A stretch of 64,000 nucleotides of DNA from Pseudomonas sp. ML96 (GTDB lineage Bacteria > Pseudomonadota > Gammaproteobacteria > Pseudomonadales > Pseudomonadaceae). Positions within the stretch are counted from its first letter, which is position 1, and the number at the start of each line of letters is the position of its first letter. The stretch spans positions 186,001 to 250,000 of the forward strand of contig NZ_JPMY01000002.1 of assembly GCF_000761545.1 (NCBI RefSeq), in the 5' to 3' direction. The notes beneath the pieces were generated by a model. The model saw nothing but the letters and a program-made list of their open reading frames with translations, had not been told where the DNA came from and made no database searches. This document shows, one piece after another, positions 34,710-43,565 of this stretch. Position numbers and translations under genes: made by a program.

Positions 34710-34752
34710 CGCAAACAGGCCCCGATTCGAGCCGAATCGGGGCCTGTTTGCG
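34710..34752. repeat. Perfect 20-bp inverted repeat
   Basis: Arms 34710-34729 and 34733-34752 are exact inverted complements (core GCAAACAGGCCCCGATTCG) around loop AGC. There is no U-tract next to it on either strand. CCGAATCGG, part of the arm, also occurs separately at 34699-34707. Confidence 0.85.
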
Positions 34753-34854
34753 CGATGCAGAAGCGGTTGTGATCTCTTCCGTCAGGGCCAGTTACCTAGA
34801 GAGTTTCTCCCGTTAAATGCTACTCGACTGCCAAGCAGAGATCGTAGGCGCCAC

Positions 34855-35613
34855 TCAGATGAGCATGCCGCCCGATACCTCCACGCGTTGCGCATTGACC
34901 CAGCCCGTCTCGCTCGACAACAACATCGCGATGGCCGTGCCGATGTCGTCCGGCACGCCGACCCGGCCCAGCGCGGTCTGGGCAGCAATGGCTGCATTGA
35001 GCTCGGCGTTGTCACGCACCGCACCACCACCGAAGTCGGTCTCGATGGCGCCGGGCGCGATCACGTTGGCACGGATGCCGCGCGGCCCCAGTTCCTTGGC
35101 CATATAGCGGGTCAGCACCTCGATCCCGCCCTTCATTGCGGCATAGGCGGCATAGCCCGGCAGGGAGAAACGTGCCAGACCGCTGGAGACGTTGAGGATT
35201 CGACCATCATCGGCCATTAGCGGCAGCAGTTTCTGGGTGAGGAAGAAGGTAGCCTTGAGATGGATATTCACCAGCTGGTCGAACTGCTCCTCGCTGGTTT
35301 CGGCAAAGGGCACGTGGATACCGATACCGGCGTTGTTGACCAGGGCATCGAAGCTGTCGCGCTGGAAAGTGGCCGCCAGGGCCGAGCTCACCCGGCTGGC
35401 GAAATCGTCGAAGCTGGCAGCACGGCTGACATCCAGTTGCAGGGCCACGGCCTTACGGCCGAGAGCGCAAATCTCCTCGACCAGTGCCTCGGCTTCGGCC
35501 TGGCCACTGTTGTAGGTGAGGATCAGATCATGGCCTTTGCGGGCCAAATGCAGAGCGGCGTTCTTGCCAAGGCCGCGGCTGGCACCGGTGATCAGAGTCA
35601 GGGACTGGTTCAT
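34855..35613 (-). CDS. Short-chain dehydrogenase/reductase (FabG-like)
   Basis: The 252-residue SDR has the cofactor motif TGASRGLG (residues 9-16), LDVSRAASFDDF, NNAGIG, the catalytic Ser in NVSSGLARFS, and Tyr-x-x-x-Lys in YAAYAAMKGGIEVL. It reduces or oxidises an unknown carbonyl/alcohol substrate with NAD(P)H. It is divergent from a LysR gene that probably controls it. The AT-rich intergenic region would hold the operator. Confidence 0.93.
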   Translation of the reverse strand: MNQSLTLITGASRGLGKNAALHLARKGHDLILTYNSGQAEAEALVEEICALGRKAVALQLDVSRAASFDDFASRVSSALAATFQRDSFDALVNNAGIGIHVPFAETSEEQFDQLVNIHLKATFFLTQKLLPLMADDGRILNVSSGLARFSLPGYAAYAAMKGGIEVLTRYMAKELGPRGIRANVIAPGAIETDFGGGAVRDNAELNAAIAAQTALGRVGVPDDIGTAIAMLLSSETGWVNAQRVEVSGGMLI

Positions 35614-35727
35614 GGCATTACCTCGTCGGGTGGGTGATTGACGATGGCAAGGCTATTACTCGTCCAACACCAGATAAATCAGCCATTCCTGTTTAGACTA
35701 TCCACAAATCAATAACAGTGAGTTGCC

Positions 35728-36648
35728 ATGGACCGCTTCCACGCCATGCGCGCCTTTGTCCGCGTCGCCGAGCTGGCCAGCTTCACCCGCGCCGCCGATA
35801 GCCTGGGGCAGCCCAAGGCCAGCGTCTCATTGCTGGTGCAGCAGCTGGAAAACCAACTCGGCGCCCGCCTGCTGCATCGCACCACACGCCGGGTGAGCCT
35901 GACCCAGGACGGCCAGGCCTGCTACGAGCGCTGCAAGGATCTGCTGGCCGACGCCGAGGAGATCGAGGCGATGTTCCAGCAGGAGGCCAGTCAATTGCGT
36001 GGCCGCCTGCGGGTAGACATGAACCAGGCGGTGGCCCGCGATCTGGTGTTGCCGCATCTGGCCGACTTCCTCCACGCCCACCCAAAGCTGGAACTGGAAC
36101 TGAGCTGCACCGACCACCGCGTCGACCTGATCCGCGAAGGCTTTGATTGCGTGGTGCGCGTCGGTGGCCAGGTCGAGCCAGGGCTGATCGCCCGCTCACT
36201 GGGGCATATGGAGCAGATCAACTGCGCCAGCCCCGCCTATCTACAACGCTTCGGCACGCCGCGCAGCCTGGACGATCTGGCCGCACATCGCCTGGTGCAC
36301 TACGTGCCGAGCCTGGGAGCCAGGGCCGATGGTTGGGAGTACCAGCAGGATGGCGAAAACCGTAGCCTGGACATGCCCGGCGCGCTGACGGTGAACAGCA
36401 CCGATGCCTATAGCCAGGCCTGCCTGGCCGGACTCGGCCTGATTCAGGTACCCCGCGTAGGGGTGCTGCCCTATCTGGCCGACGGGCGCTTGGTAGAAGT
36501 GCTACCCGAATACCGTGCGGCGCCGATGTCGGTATTTCTGCTGTATCCGCACCGCCGCAACCTGTCGAAACGAGTGCAGGTATTCATGGACTGGTTAGCC
36601 GGACTGATACGGCCCTACGTCGCCGAACAGCAACCAGCAGGTCGATGA
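35728..36648 (+). CDS. LysR-family transcriptional regulator (AaeR/CrgA-like branch)
   Basis: The 306-residue regulator begins MDRFHAMRAFVRVAELASFTRAADSLGQPKASVSLLVQQLENQLGARLLHRTTRRVSLTQDG, a classical LysR HTH, and continues with a substrate-binding domain (about 92-300: GRLRVDMNQAVARDLVLPHLADFL). It is divergent from the SDR gene at 34855, its likely target. The branch often controls neighbouring reductases in response to aromatic or quinone-like compounds; the effector is unknown. Confidence 0.92.
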   Translation: MDRFHAMRAFVRVAELASFTRAADSLGQPKASVSLLVQQLENQLGARLLHRTTRRVSLTQDGQACYERCKDLLADAEEIEAMFQQEASQLRGRLRVDMNQAVARDLVLPHLADFLHAHPKLELELSCTDHRVDLIREGFDCVVRVGGQVEPGLIARSLGHMEQINCASPAYLQRFGTPRSLDDLAAHRLVHYVPSLGARADGWEYQQDGENRSLDMPGALTVNSTDAYSQACLAGLGLIQVPRVGVLPYLADGRLVEVLPEYRAAPMSVFLLYPHRRNLSKRVQVFMDWLAGLIRPYVAEQQPAGR

Positions 36649-36696
36649 TCGCCCGCTCGGCAGAATAATGCGGGATAGCCTGTCCCGAGCAGATGC

Positions 36697-36725
36697 AAAA
36701 GCGCCCGCTGCTGCGGGCGTTTTTC
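36697..36725. terminator. Bidirectional terminator between the LysR and RIO kinase genes
   Basis: Stem CGCCCGC (36702-36708), loop TGCT, stem GCGGGCG (36713-36719), with AAAA before and TTTTTC after. It sits between two convergent genes. Confidence 0.88.
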
Positions 36726-36734
36726 ATTGCGCCG

Positions 36735-37622
36735 TCACTGCGCCCAGGGCGGCGGCGGTGGCTCGTCGCTGGGCGCATCCTCGGCGTTGCGCATCGCTTC
36801 GCGGCGGGCCTGTTCGGCCAGAGCTGCCTTGATTTCGCGCATTACCGCGCCGACGTCGGCCTGCTCTTCCGGCTCGGCGAAGCGGCCGCTGAGCTGGGTC
36901 TCGGGAGTCAGTTTGCCTTCCTCGAACAGCGCCCACATTTCCTTGGCGTAGCGGGTCTCCAGCAGCTCCGGGGCGAACTGGCCGAAGTACTCGGCCATGT
37001 TGCGCACGTCGCGCTCGAGCATGCTGAAGGCGTGGTTGTTGGCCGCGGCGTCCACCGCCTGCGGCAGGTCGATGATCACCGGGCCGTAGGGATCGAGCAG
37101 CACGTTGAATTCCGAGAGGTCGCCATGCACCAGGCCAGCGCAGAGCATCTTGACGATCTCGCCGATCATGAAGGCGTGGAACTCGCGGGCATCCTCGGGC
37201 AGCAGGTCGACGTCGTTGAGGCGCGGCGCGGCATCGCCGTAGCCGTCGTCGACCATTTCCATCAGCAGCACGCCGTCGAGGAAGTCGTAGGGCTTGGGCA
37301 CCCGCACACCAGCGGCGGCGAGGCGGAACAGCGCGGCTACTTCGGCATTCTGCCAGGCGTCTTCCTGTTCCTTGCGTCCGTACTTGCTGCCCTTGGCCAT
37401 GGCGCGAGCGTCGCGGCTATTACGTGTCTTGCGCCCCTCCTGGTACTCGGCCGCCTGGCGGAAGCCACGCTTGTTGGCCTCCTTATAGACCTTGGCACAG
37501 CGCAGCTCGCCAGCGCAGCGCACCACATAGACAGAAGCTTCCTTGCCGCTCATCAGCGGGCGCACTACCTCGTCGATCAGACCGTCTTCGAGCAGGGGTT
37601 CCAGGCGTTTCGGGGTTTTCAT
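36735..37622 (-). CDS. RIO-type serine protein kinase
   Basis: The 295-residue protein has the RIO kinase core: nucleotide loop SGKEASVYVV with the lysine in LRCAKVYKE, hinge VLLMEMVDDG, catalytic loop LVHGDLSEFNVLL, and the metal-binding IIDLPQAVD in place of DFG. RIO kinases in archaea and eukaryotes act in ribosome assembly; the bacterial ones are of unknown role. A Pro-rich tail (DEPPPPPWAQ) ends it. Gene ends at a bidirectional terminator, and nothing adjacent suggests a substrate. Confidence 0.92.
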   Translation of the reverse strand: MKTPKRLEPLLEDGLIDEVVRPLMSGKEASVYVVRCAGELRCAKVYKEANKRGFRQAAEYQEGRKTRNSRDARAMAKGSKYGRKEQEDAWQNAEVAALFRLAAAGVRVPKPYDFLDGVLLMEMVDDGYGDAAPRLNDVDLLPEDAREFHAFMIGEIVKMLCAGLVHGDLSEFNVLLDPYGPVIIDLPQAVDAAANNHAFSMLERDVRNMAEYFGQFAPELLETRYAKEMWALFEEGKLTPETQLSGRFAEPEEQADVGAVMREIKAALAEQARREAMRNAEDAPSDEPPPPPWAQ

Positions 37623-37678
37623 CGTGTACGAGGGGGCTCCGATGGGGTGGTTCTGCTGGCGTTATACGTAATCCGCGG

Positions 37679-38566
37679 CTAGCCCGCCAGCAGGGCGCGA
37701 CGCAACGCGTCGATGGCGTAGCGCACCTTGGCCGGCTGGGCGTCGCGCCGCGGGGTGACCAGGTACAGGCCGATGGCCGCCGGCTGCCACTGCGGCAGCA
37801 CCGCGAGCAGCTCGCCCCGCGCCAGCAGCTCGCGGATCTCCGGCTCCGGCTGCAGCGACAGGCCCATGCCGGCCAGGGTGAACTGGCGCACCGAGAGGAT
37901 GTTGTTGCACACCACCCGCCCCTCCACGCGCAGGCGCTGCTCTGCGCCATCCGGCCCGCGCAGGGTCAGCTGGCTGCCGCGCTCGTGGCCCAGGCTCAGC
38001 CAGTCCAGGCTGCTCAGCTGTTCCGGCCCTTCGATGGCGCCGCAGCGCGCCAGGTAGGCCGGCGCTGCGCACAGCAGCATCGGCCAGTCGCCGATATAGC
38101 GCGCCACCAGGCTGGAGTCCTCTTGGCTGCCGACCCGAATGGCCAGGTCGATGCGTTGCTCGACCAGGTCGATCTGCTCGTCCTGGAAGAACAGGCGCAG
38201 ACTCAATTGCGGGTGCGCGCGCAGCAACGGCGCCAGGGCGTTGGTCACCAGGTGCCCGGAGAAGCCCACGGGCGCGGCGATACGCAACTCGCCCACCGGC
38301 GCATCGCGCAGCTCGGCCAGGCGCTGCTCGGCATGCTCGGCCAGCTGCACGATCTGCCGGCAGCTCTGATACAGCTGCGCACCCGCCTCGGTCAGGGTCA
38401 GCTTGCGCGTGGTGCGGTGCAGCAGGCTGACCTGGGTGCTCTCCTCCAGCTTGCGAATCTGCTGGCTGACGGCCGAGGCGGTCATGCCCAGCGCCTCGGC
38501 GGCGGCGACCATGGAGCCCTTCTCCACCACGGTGGCGAACAGGGCCATGCGCTTGAGCTGCTCCAT
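37679..38566 (-). CDS. LysR-family transcriptional regulator
   Basis: The 295-residue protein starts MEQLKRMALFATVVEKGSMVAAAEALGMTASAVSQQIRKLEESTQVSLLHRTTRKLTLTEAG, a LysR HTH, followed by the effector-binding domain (about 90-290: GELRIAAPVGFSGHLVTNAL). It is divergent from the NAD(P)-binding oxidoreductase at 38667 and likely controls it. The divergent region has an AT-rich block (38568-38590, with TTAA repeats) that may hold the operator. Confidence 0.92.
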   Translation of the reverse strand: MEQLKRMALFATVVEKGSMVAAAEALGMTASAVSQQIRKLEESTQVSLLHRTTRKLTLTEAGAQLYQSCRQIVQLAEHAEQRLAELRDAPVGELRIAAPVGFSGHLVTNALAPLLRAHPQLSLRLFFQDEQIDLVEQRIDLAIRVGSQEDSSLVARYIGDWPMLLCAAPAYLARCGAIEGPEQLSSLDWLSLGHERGSQLTLRGPDGAEQRLRVEGRVVCNNILSVRQFTLAGMGLSLQPEPEIRELLARGELLAVLPQWQPAAIGLYLVTPRRDAQPAKVRYAIDALRRALLAG

Positions 38567-38666
38567 TATTAAGCTCTACTTAATTGTTAAAGCGGATTAG
38601 GCGTCTTTTTCTGAGATTTATCCAGCAGCGATTATGTGTCCCACACAAACACACCGAGGACACCCC

Positions 38667-39308
38667 ATGAAACTCGCCCTGATCGGCGCCACAGGCTATG
38701 TCGGCGCCGCCCTGCTGGAAGAAGCCCTCAACCGCGGCCATCAGGTCACTGCTCTGGTCCGCCACCCGGAGAAACTGCCGCCCCACGAGCGCCTCACGGC
38801 CCTGCGCGCCGATGTACGCGACGTCGCCGCCCTGAGCGAGCAACTGCGCGGCCATGATGCCGTACTCAGCGCCTTCAACCCGGGCTGGGGTGAGGCCGAT
38901 ATCCGCGCACAGTTCATCGCCGGCTCCAGCGCGATCAATGCGGCGAGCAAGGCCGCCGGGGTCAAGCGCCTGCTGGTGGTCGGCGGCGCCGGCAGCCTGT
39001 ACGTGGCGCCGGGGCTGCAACTGATCGACACCCCGGACTTCCCCGCCGAGTACAAGGAGGGCGCCGAAGGCGCACGTCAGGCCCTCAACCAGCTGCGCGA
39101 CGAGCAGGACCTCGACTGGACCTTCCTCTCCCCCGCCGCCCTGCTGCAACCCGGCCCGCGCACCGGCCAGTTCCGCATCGGCGCTGAACAGCTGCTGATG
39201 AGTGGCGATGCGCCCGGCCATATCTCGGTGGCCGACCTGGCCGTGGCCCTGCTCGACGAGACCGAGCAGCCGCAACACATCCGCCAGCGCTTCACCGTTG
39301 CCTACTGA
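38667..39308 (+). CDS. NAD(P)-dependent oxidoreductase (atypical SDR, NmrA/YwnB-like)
   Basis: Start at ATG 38667 gives 213 residues; the upstream ATG 38634 lacks a ribosome site. The Rossmann motif is MKLALIGATGYVGAALLEEALNRGHQVTALVRHPEKL, then LRADVRDVAALSEQLRGHDAVLSAFNPG and VKRLLVVGGAGSLYVAPG. It is an atypical short-chain reductase of the NAD(P)H-binding family, with no classical YxxxK pair at the expected place. It is likely regulated by the divergent LysR gene and co-transcribed with the DUF2218 gene 46 bases downstream. Confidence 0.9.
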   Translation: MKLALIGATGYVGAALLEEALNRGHQVTALVRHPEKLPPHERLTALRADVRDVAALSEQLRGHDAVLSAFNPGWGEADIRAQFIAGSSAINAASKAAGVKRLLVVGGAGSLYVAPGLQLIDTPDFPAEYKEGAEGARQALNQLRDEQDLDWTFLSPAALLQPGPRTGQFRIGAEQLLMSGDAPGHISVADLAVALLDETEQPQHIRQRFTVAY

Positions 39309-39354
39309 GCAGCCGCGCCCCGCAACCGGGGCGCCATTTTCCCCAGGAGATTGC

Positions 39355-39639
39355 ATGAGCACTTTCACCGCATCCGCCCACGTCACCACCGACACCCCGG
39401 CGCGCTACATCAGCCGCCTGTGCAAGCACTTCGCGCACAAGATCCCGGTCAGCTTCGACGAGCAGCAGGGGCGCATCGAATTCGCCTTCGGCCTCGGCCT
39501 GCTGCAGGCCGAAGCCCAGGGCCTGACCCTGCGCGTGGAGAGCGGCAACGCCGCCGATCTGGATAAGCTGCAAGGCGTGATGGCCAGCCACTTCGAGCGT
39601 TTCGCCTGGCAGGAGGCCTTGCAGCTGGACTGGCGCTGA
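39355..39639 (+). CDS. DUF2218 domain protein
   Basis: Start at ATG 39355 after CAGGAGA gives 94 residues. It matches DUF2218: TASAHVTTDTPARYISRLCKHFAHKIPVSFDEQQGRIEFAFGLGLLQAEAQGLTLRVESGN, ending with FERFAWQEALQLDW. Members are small cytoplasmic proteins often next to oxidoreductase or iron-siderophore genes; function unknown. Probably in an operon with the preceding oxidoreductase. Confidence 0.88.
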   Translation: MSTFTASAHVTTDTPARYISRLCKHFAHKIPVSFDEQQGRIEFAFGLGLLQAEAQGLTLRVESGNAADLDKLQGVMASHFERFAWQEALQLDWR

Positions 39640-39716
39640 ATCTGTGTTCATTTCTCTGGCGATAGCAGGATGCCATCGCCTATGCTGCAGTCTCCCCACC
39701 CGGCCGCAGTATCGCC

Positions 39717-42362
39717 ATGCCGAACAGTTTCCAGCTGCAGTTGCATCCTCAGCATGGCCTGCGCCGGCGGCGCATCGGCCTGAGTTTCTTCATCAGCATG
39801 GCCCTGGCGCTGCTGCTCGCCGTGGGCTTCAGCGGCTGGAGCATCCTGCGCGATTACCAGGCCAGCACGGACCAGCACCGGCATAACATGATGGCGCTGT
39901 CGCGGGCGCTGGAAGGCTACAGCAGCGCCCTGCTGCAACAGAGCTACGAGAGCGTGCGAGTCTCCTTCGAGGAGCTCAACGAGCCCCGGGTGACCAGCCA
40001 GGAACGTGCGCGCATCTATCAGGTGCTGCAGGACGCCATGCGCTACGACCCGGTCTCCAGCCACCTGTTCGCTCGTATCGACGGGCAGACCTTCATCGTC
40101 GATGCCGCCGGCCGGCCACTGCACAACCCCACGCTGAGCCGCCAGCTCGAAGCACTGAACGAGAGCCGACATGAAGAGCCGCTCTACCCGCCGCTGCGCA
40201 ACCCCGACCGCAACGGTTTCCTGCTGCCACTGATGATCTCGCCGCAGACCGGAGTAGGCCGGCCGTTGCAGCTGGGCGCCCTGGTGCCCACCGAGCGCTT
40301 CGGCTACCTGCTCGAGCGCCTGGGCCTGGAGCAGGAGATGAACGGCGGCCTGCTCTCGGCCTGGGGCACCATCCTCTACCGCACGCCGCAGCCGGACAGC
40401 TACACCAACCGCGAGCTGCCGGAAGACTCGCCATTGCGCCAGCTGGGCACCCGCTCGACGGCGAGCTTCGTCGAGGCCGACAGCCTGGACAAAGTGCCCA
40501 CCTACTACGTCCTCACCCCCTCGCCGCGCTTTCCGCTATACGCGGTGATCGGCGAGAGCCGCAGCAGCTTCCACGGCCCCTGGCTGCGCCGCTCAGGGCT
40601 GACCCTGGTGCTGCTGGCCGCCAGCCTGCTGTTGCTGAGCCTGGCCGCCGTGCAGTTGCGTCGCCTGATCGGCCAGGTCAGCCAGGACGAGGAGTTCTAC
40701 CGGCGCCTGTTCACCGACGTGAACGACGGCCTGCTGCTGGTCGACCGCGAGGGCACCATCCTCACCGCCAATCCGGTCGCCGCCCGCCTGTTCGGCCTGG
40801 AAAAACCCACCCAGCTGCGCGGCCGCAAGCCGGCACTGATGGCGCCGGAGCGGCAACTGGACGGACGCCTGTCGGTGGTCGCCGCCAACCTGATGCGCAA
40901 TGCCGCGCTGGAGGGCGAGGACCAGCAGTTCGAGTGGCGCTTCCTGCGCCAGGACGACAGAGGCCATTTCGACTGCGAGCTGCGCGTCTCGCTGTTCCAC
41001 TGGCGCGACGAGGCGCTGCTGCTCGGCGTGCTGCACGACATCACCGAGCGCAAGCGCTACCTGGCCGAGCAGGAATTCCTCGCCACTCACGACAGCCTCA
41101 CCCAACTGCCCAACCGCTACTGGCTAGTGCGCCATATCGACGAGCGCGCCGCGGCGGGCGGCGAGCAGCGCTTCGCCGTGTTGCTGCTCGACATGAACCG
41201 CTTCAAGGAGGTCAACGACACCCTTGGCCACCAGCACGGCGACCGCGTGCTGACCGAGGTGGGCGAGCGCCTGCAGGAGTGGCTGGCCGAACAGAACGCC
41301 AGCGTGGCGCGCCTGGGTGGCGACGAGATGGCCATCGTCTCCGCGCATCTGATCGACCAGGCGGCGCTGCACAGCCTGTGCAGCGGGGTCGCCCAGGTCA
41401 TCGCCCGGCCGCTGCTGGTCGACGGCATCCAGCTGGAGTTGACCGCCAGCATCGGCATCGCCATGTTCCCCGAGCACGGCAGCAGCGCCAGCGACCTGCT
41501 GCGCTGTGCCGACATCGCCATGTACCAGGCCAAGCGCGAACGCCGCGAGTACGCCCTGTACCACCGCAGCACCGACAACTACACGCCCGAGCGCCTGGCC
41601 CTGCATACCCAACTGGGCCGGGCGATCCGCGAGGGCGGCCTGCAGCTCTACTACCAGCCGAAGATCCGCCTGAGCGACCGTCAGGTGGTCGGCTTCGAGG
41701 CGCTGCTACGCTGGCAGCACCCGGAAAAGGGCATGATCCCGCCGAACGATTTCATCCCCCTGGCCGAAAGTACCGAGCTGATCCACCCGCTGACCCGCTG
41801 GGTGCTGAACGAGGCCCTGCGCCAGCTCAGGCAGTGGCAGGACCAGGGGCTGGGCACCTGCCTGGCGGTCAACATCAGCACCCACAACCTGCTCAATCCG
41901 CACTTCCTGCCCGAGTTGGCCGAACTGCTAGCCCAGCATCGCGTGGCCGCCGAGCTGCTCGAACTGGAAGTGACCGAGGGCACCCTGATGGAAGACCCGG
42001 AGCTTGCCCTGCGCAGCCTGCAGGCCATCCGCGAGCTGGGAGTGAACCTGTCGATCGACGACTTCGGCACCGGCTATTCCTCGCTGGCCTACCTCAAGCG
42101 CCTGCCGGTGCAGGTGCTGAAGATCGACCGCACCTTCGTCTCGGCCATGACCGAGAACGCCTCCGATGCGGTGATCGTGCAATCGACCCTGGCCCTGGCG
42201 CACAACTTCGCCATGCAGGTGGTCGCCGAAGGGGTGGAGGACGAAGACACCGCCGCCGCGCTGACCCGCCAGGGCTGCGACATCGCCCAGGGCTACCACT
42301 TCGGCCGACCAATGCCGGCTGCCGACCTGGAGAACTGGCGCAGCAACCGCCCGCCGGCCTGA
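39717..42362 (+). CDS. Membrane sensor with PAS, GGDEF (GGDEM) and EAL domains
   Basis: The 881-residue protein has a membrane helix (about 21-42), a periplasmic sensor region (45-290, CHASE-like), a second helix (292-312), a PAS domain (325-445), GGDEF (450-615) and EAL (630-875). The cyclase signature reads RLGGDEM (534-538), changing the last residue of GGDEF; the metal and substrate motif LDMNRFKEVNDTLGHQHGD is good. There is no RxxD I-site. EAL residues are intact: GFEALLRW (Glu 661), LEVTEG, IDDFGTGYSS, KIDRTF, AEGVED. Activity could be dual or phosphodiesterase-only. It is convergent with the response regulator gene. Confidence 0.94.
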   Translation: MPNSFQLQLHPQHGLRRRRIGLSFFISMALALLLAVGFSGWSILRDYQASTDQHRHNMMALSRALEGYSSALLQQSYESVRVSFEELNEPRVTSQERARIYQVLQDAMRYDPVSSHLFARIDGQTFIVDAAGRPLHNPTLSRQLEALNESRHEEPLYPPLRNPDRNGFLLPLMISPQTGVGRPLQLGALVPTERFGYLLERLGLEQEMNGGLLSAWGTILYRTPQPDSYTNRELPEDSPLRQLGTRSTASFVEADSLDKVPTYYVLTPSPRFPLYAVIGESRSSFHGPWLRRSGLTLVLLAASLLLLSLAAVQLRRLIGQVSQDEEFYRRLFTDVNDGLLLVDREGTILTANPVAARLFGLEKPTQLRGRKPALMAPERQLDGRLSVVAANLMRNAALEGEDQQFEWRFLRQDDRGHFDCELRVSLFHWRDEALLLGVLHDITERKRYLAEQEFLATHDSLTQLPNRYWLVRHIDERAAAGGEQRFAVLLLDMNRFKEVNDTLGHQHGDRVLTEVGERLQEWLAEQNASVARLGGDEMAIVSAHLIDQAALHSLCSGVAQVIARPLLVDGIQLELTASIGIAMFPEHGSSASDLLRCADIAMYQAKRERREYALYHRSTDNYTPERLALHTQLGRAIREGGLQLYYQPKIRLSDRQVVGFEALLRWQHPEKGMIPPNDFIPLAESTELIHPLTRWVLNEALRQLRQWQDQGLGTCLAVNISTHNLLNPHFLPELAELLAQHRVAAELLELEVTEGTLMEDPELALRSLQAIRELGVNLSIDDFGTGYSSLAYLKRLPVQVLKIDRTFVSAMTENASDAVIVQSTLALAHNFAMQVVAEGVEDEDTAAALTRQGCDIAQGYHFGRPMPAADLENWRSNRPPA

Positions 42363-42366
42363 GCCT

Positions 42367-43554
<1,188 letters not shown>

Positions 43555-43565
43555 CCTTCTCCCGC

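Larger units (their letters stand above)
34537..34854. other. 318-base intergenic region with ftnA promoter and a strong inverted repeat
   Basis: No gene is supported. It holds the ftnA upstream region, a Fur-box-like sequence at 34682-34700, and the inverted repeat at 34710-34752. The AT-rich part near 34670-34695 could be a promoter in either direction. Confidence 0.7.
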
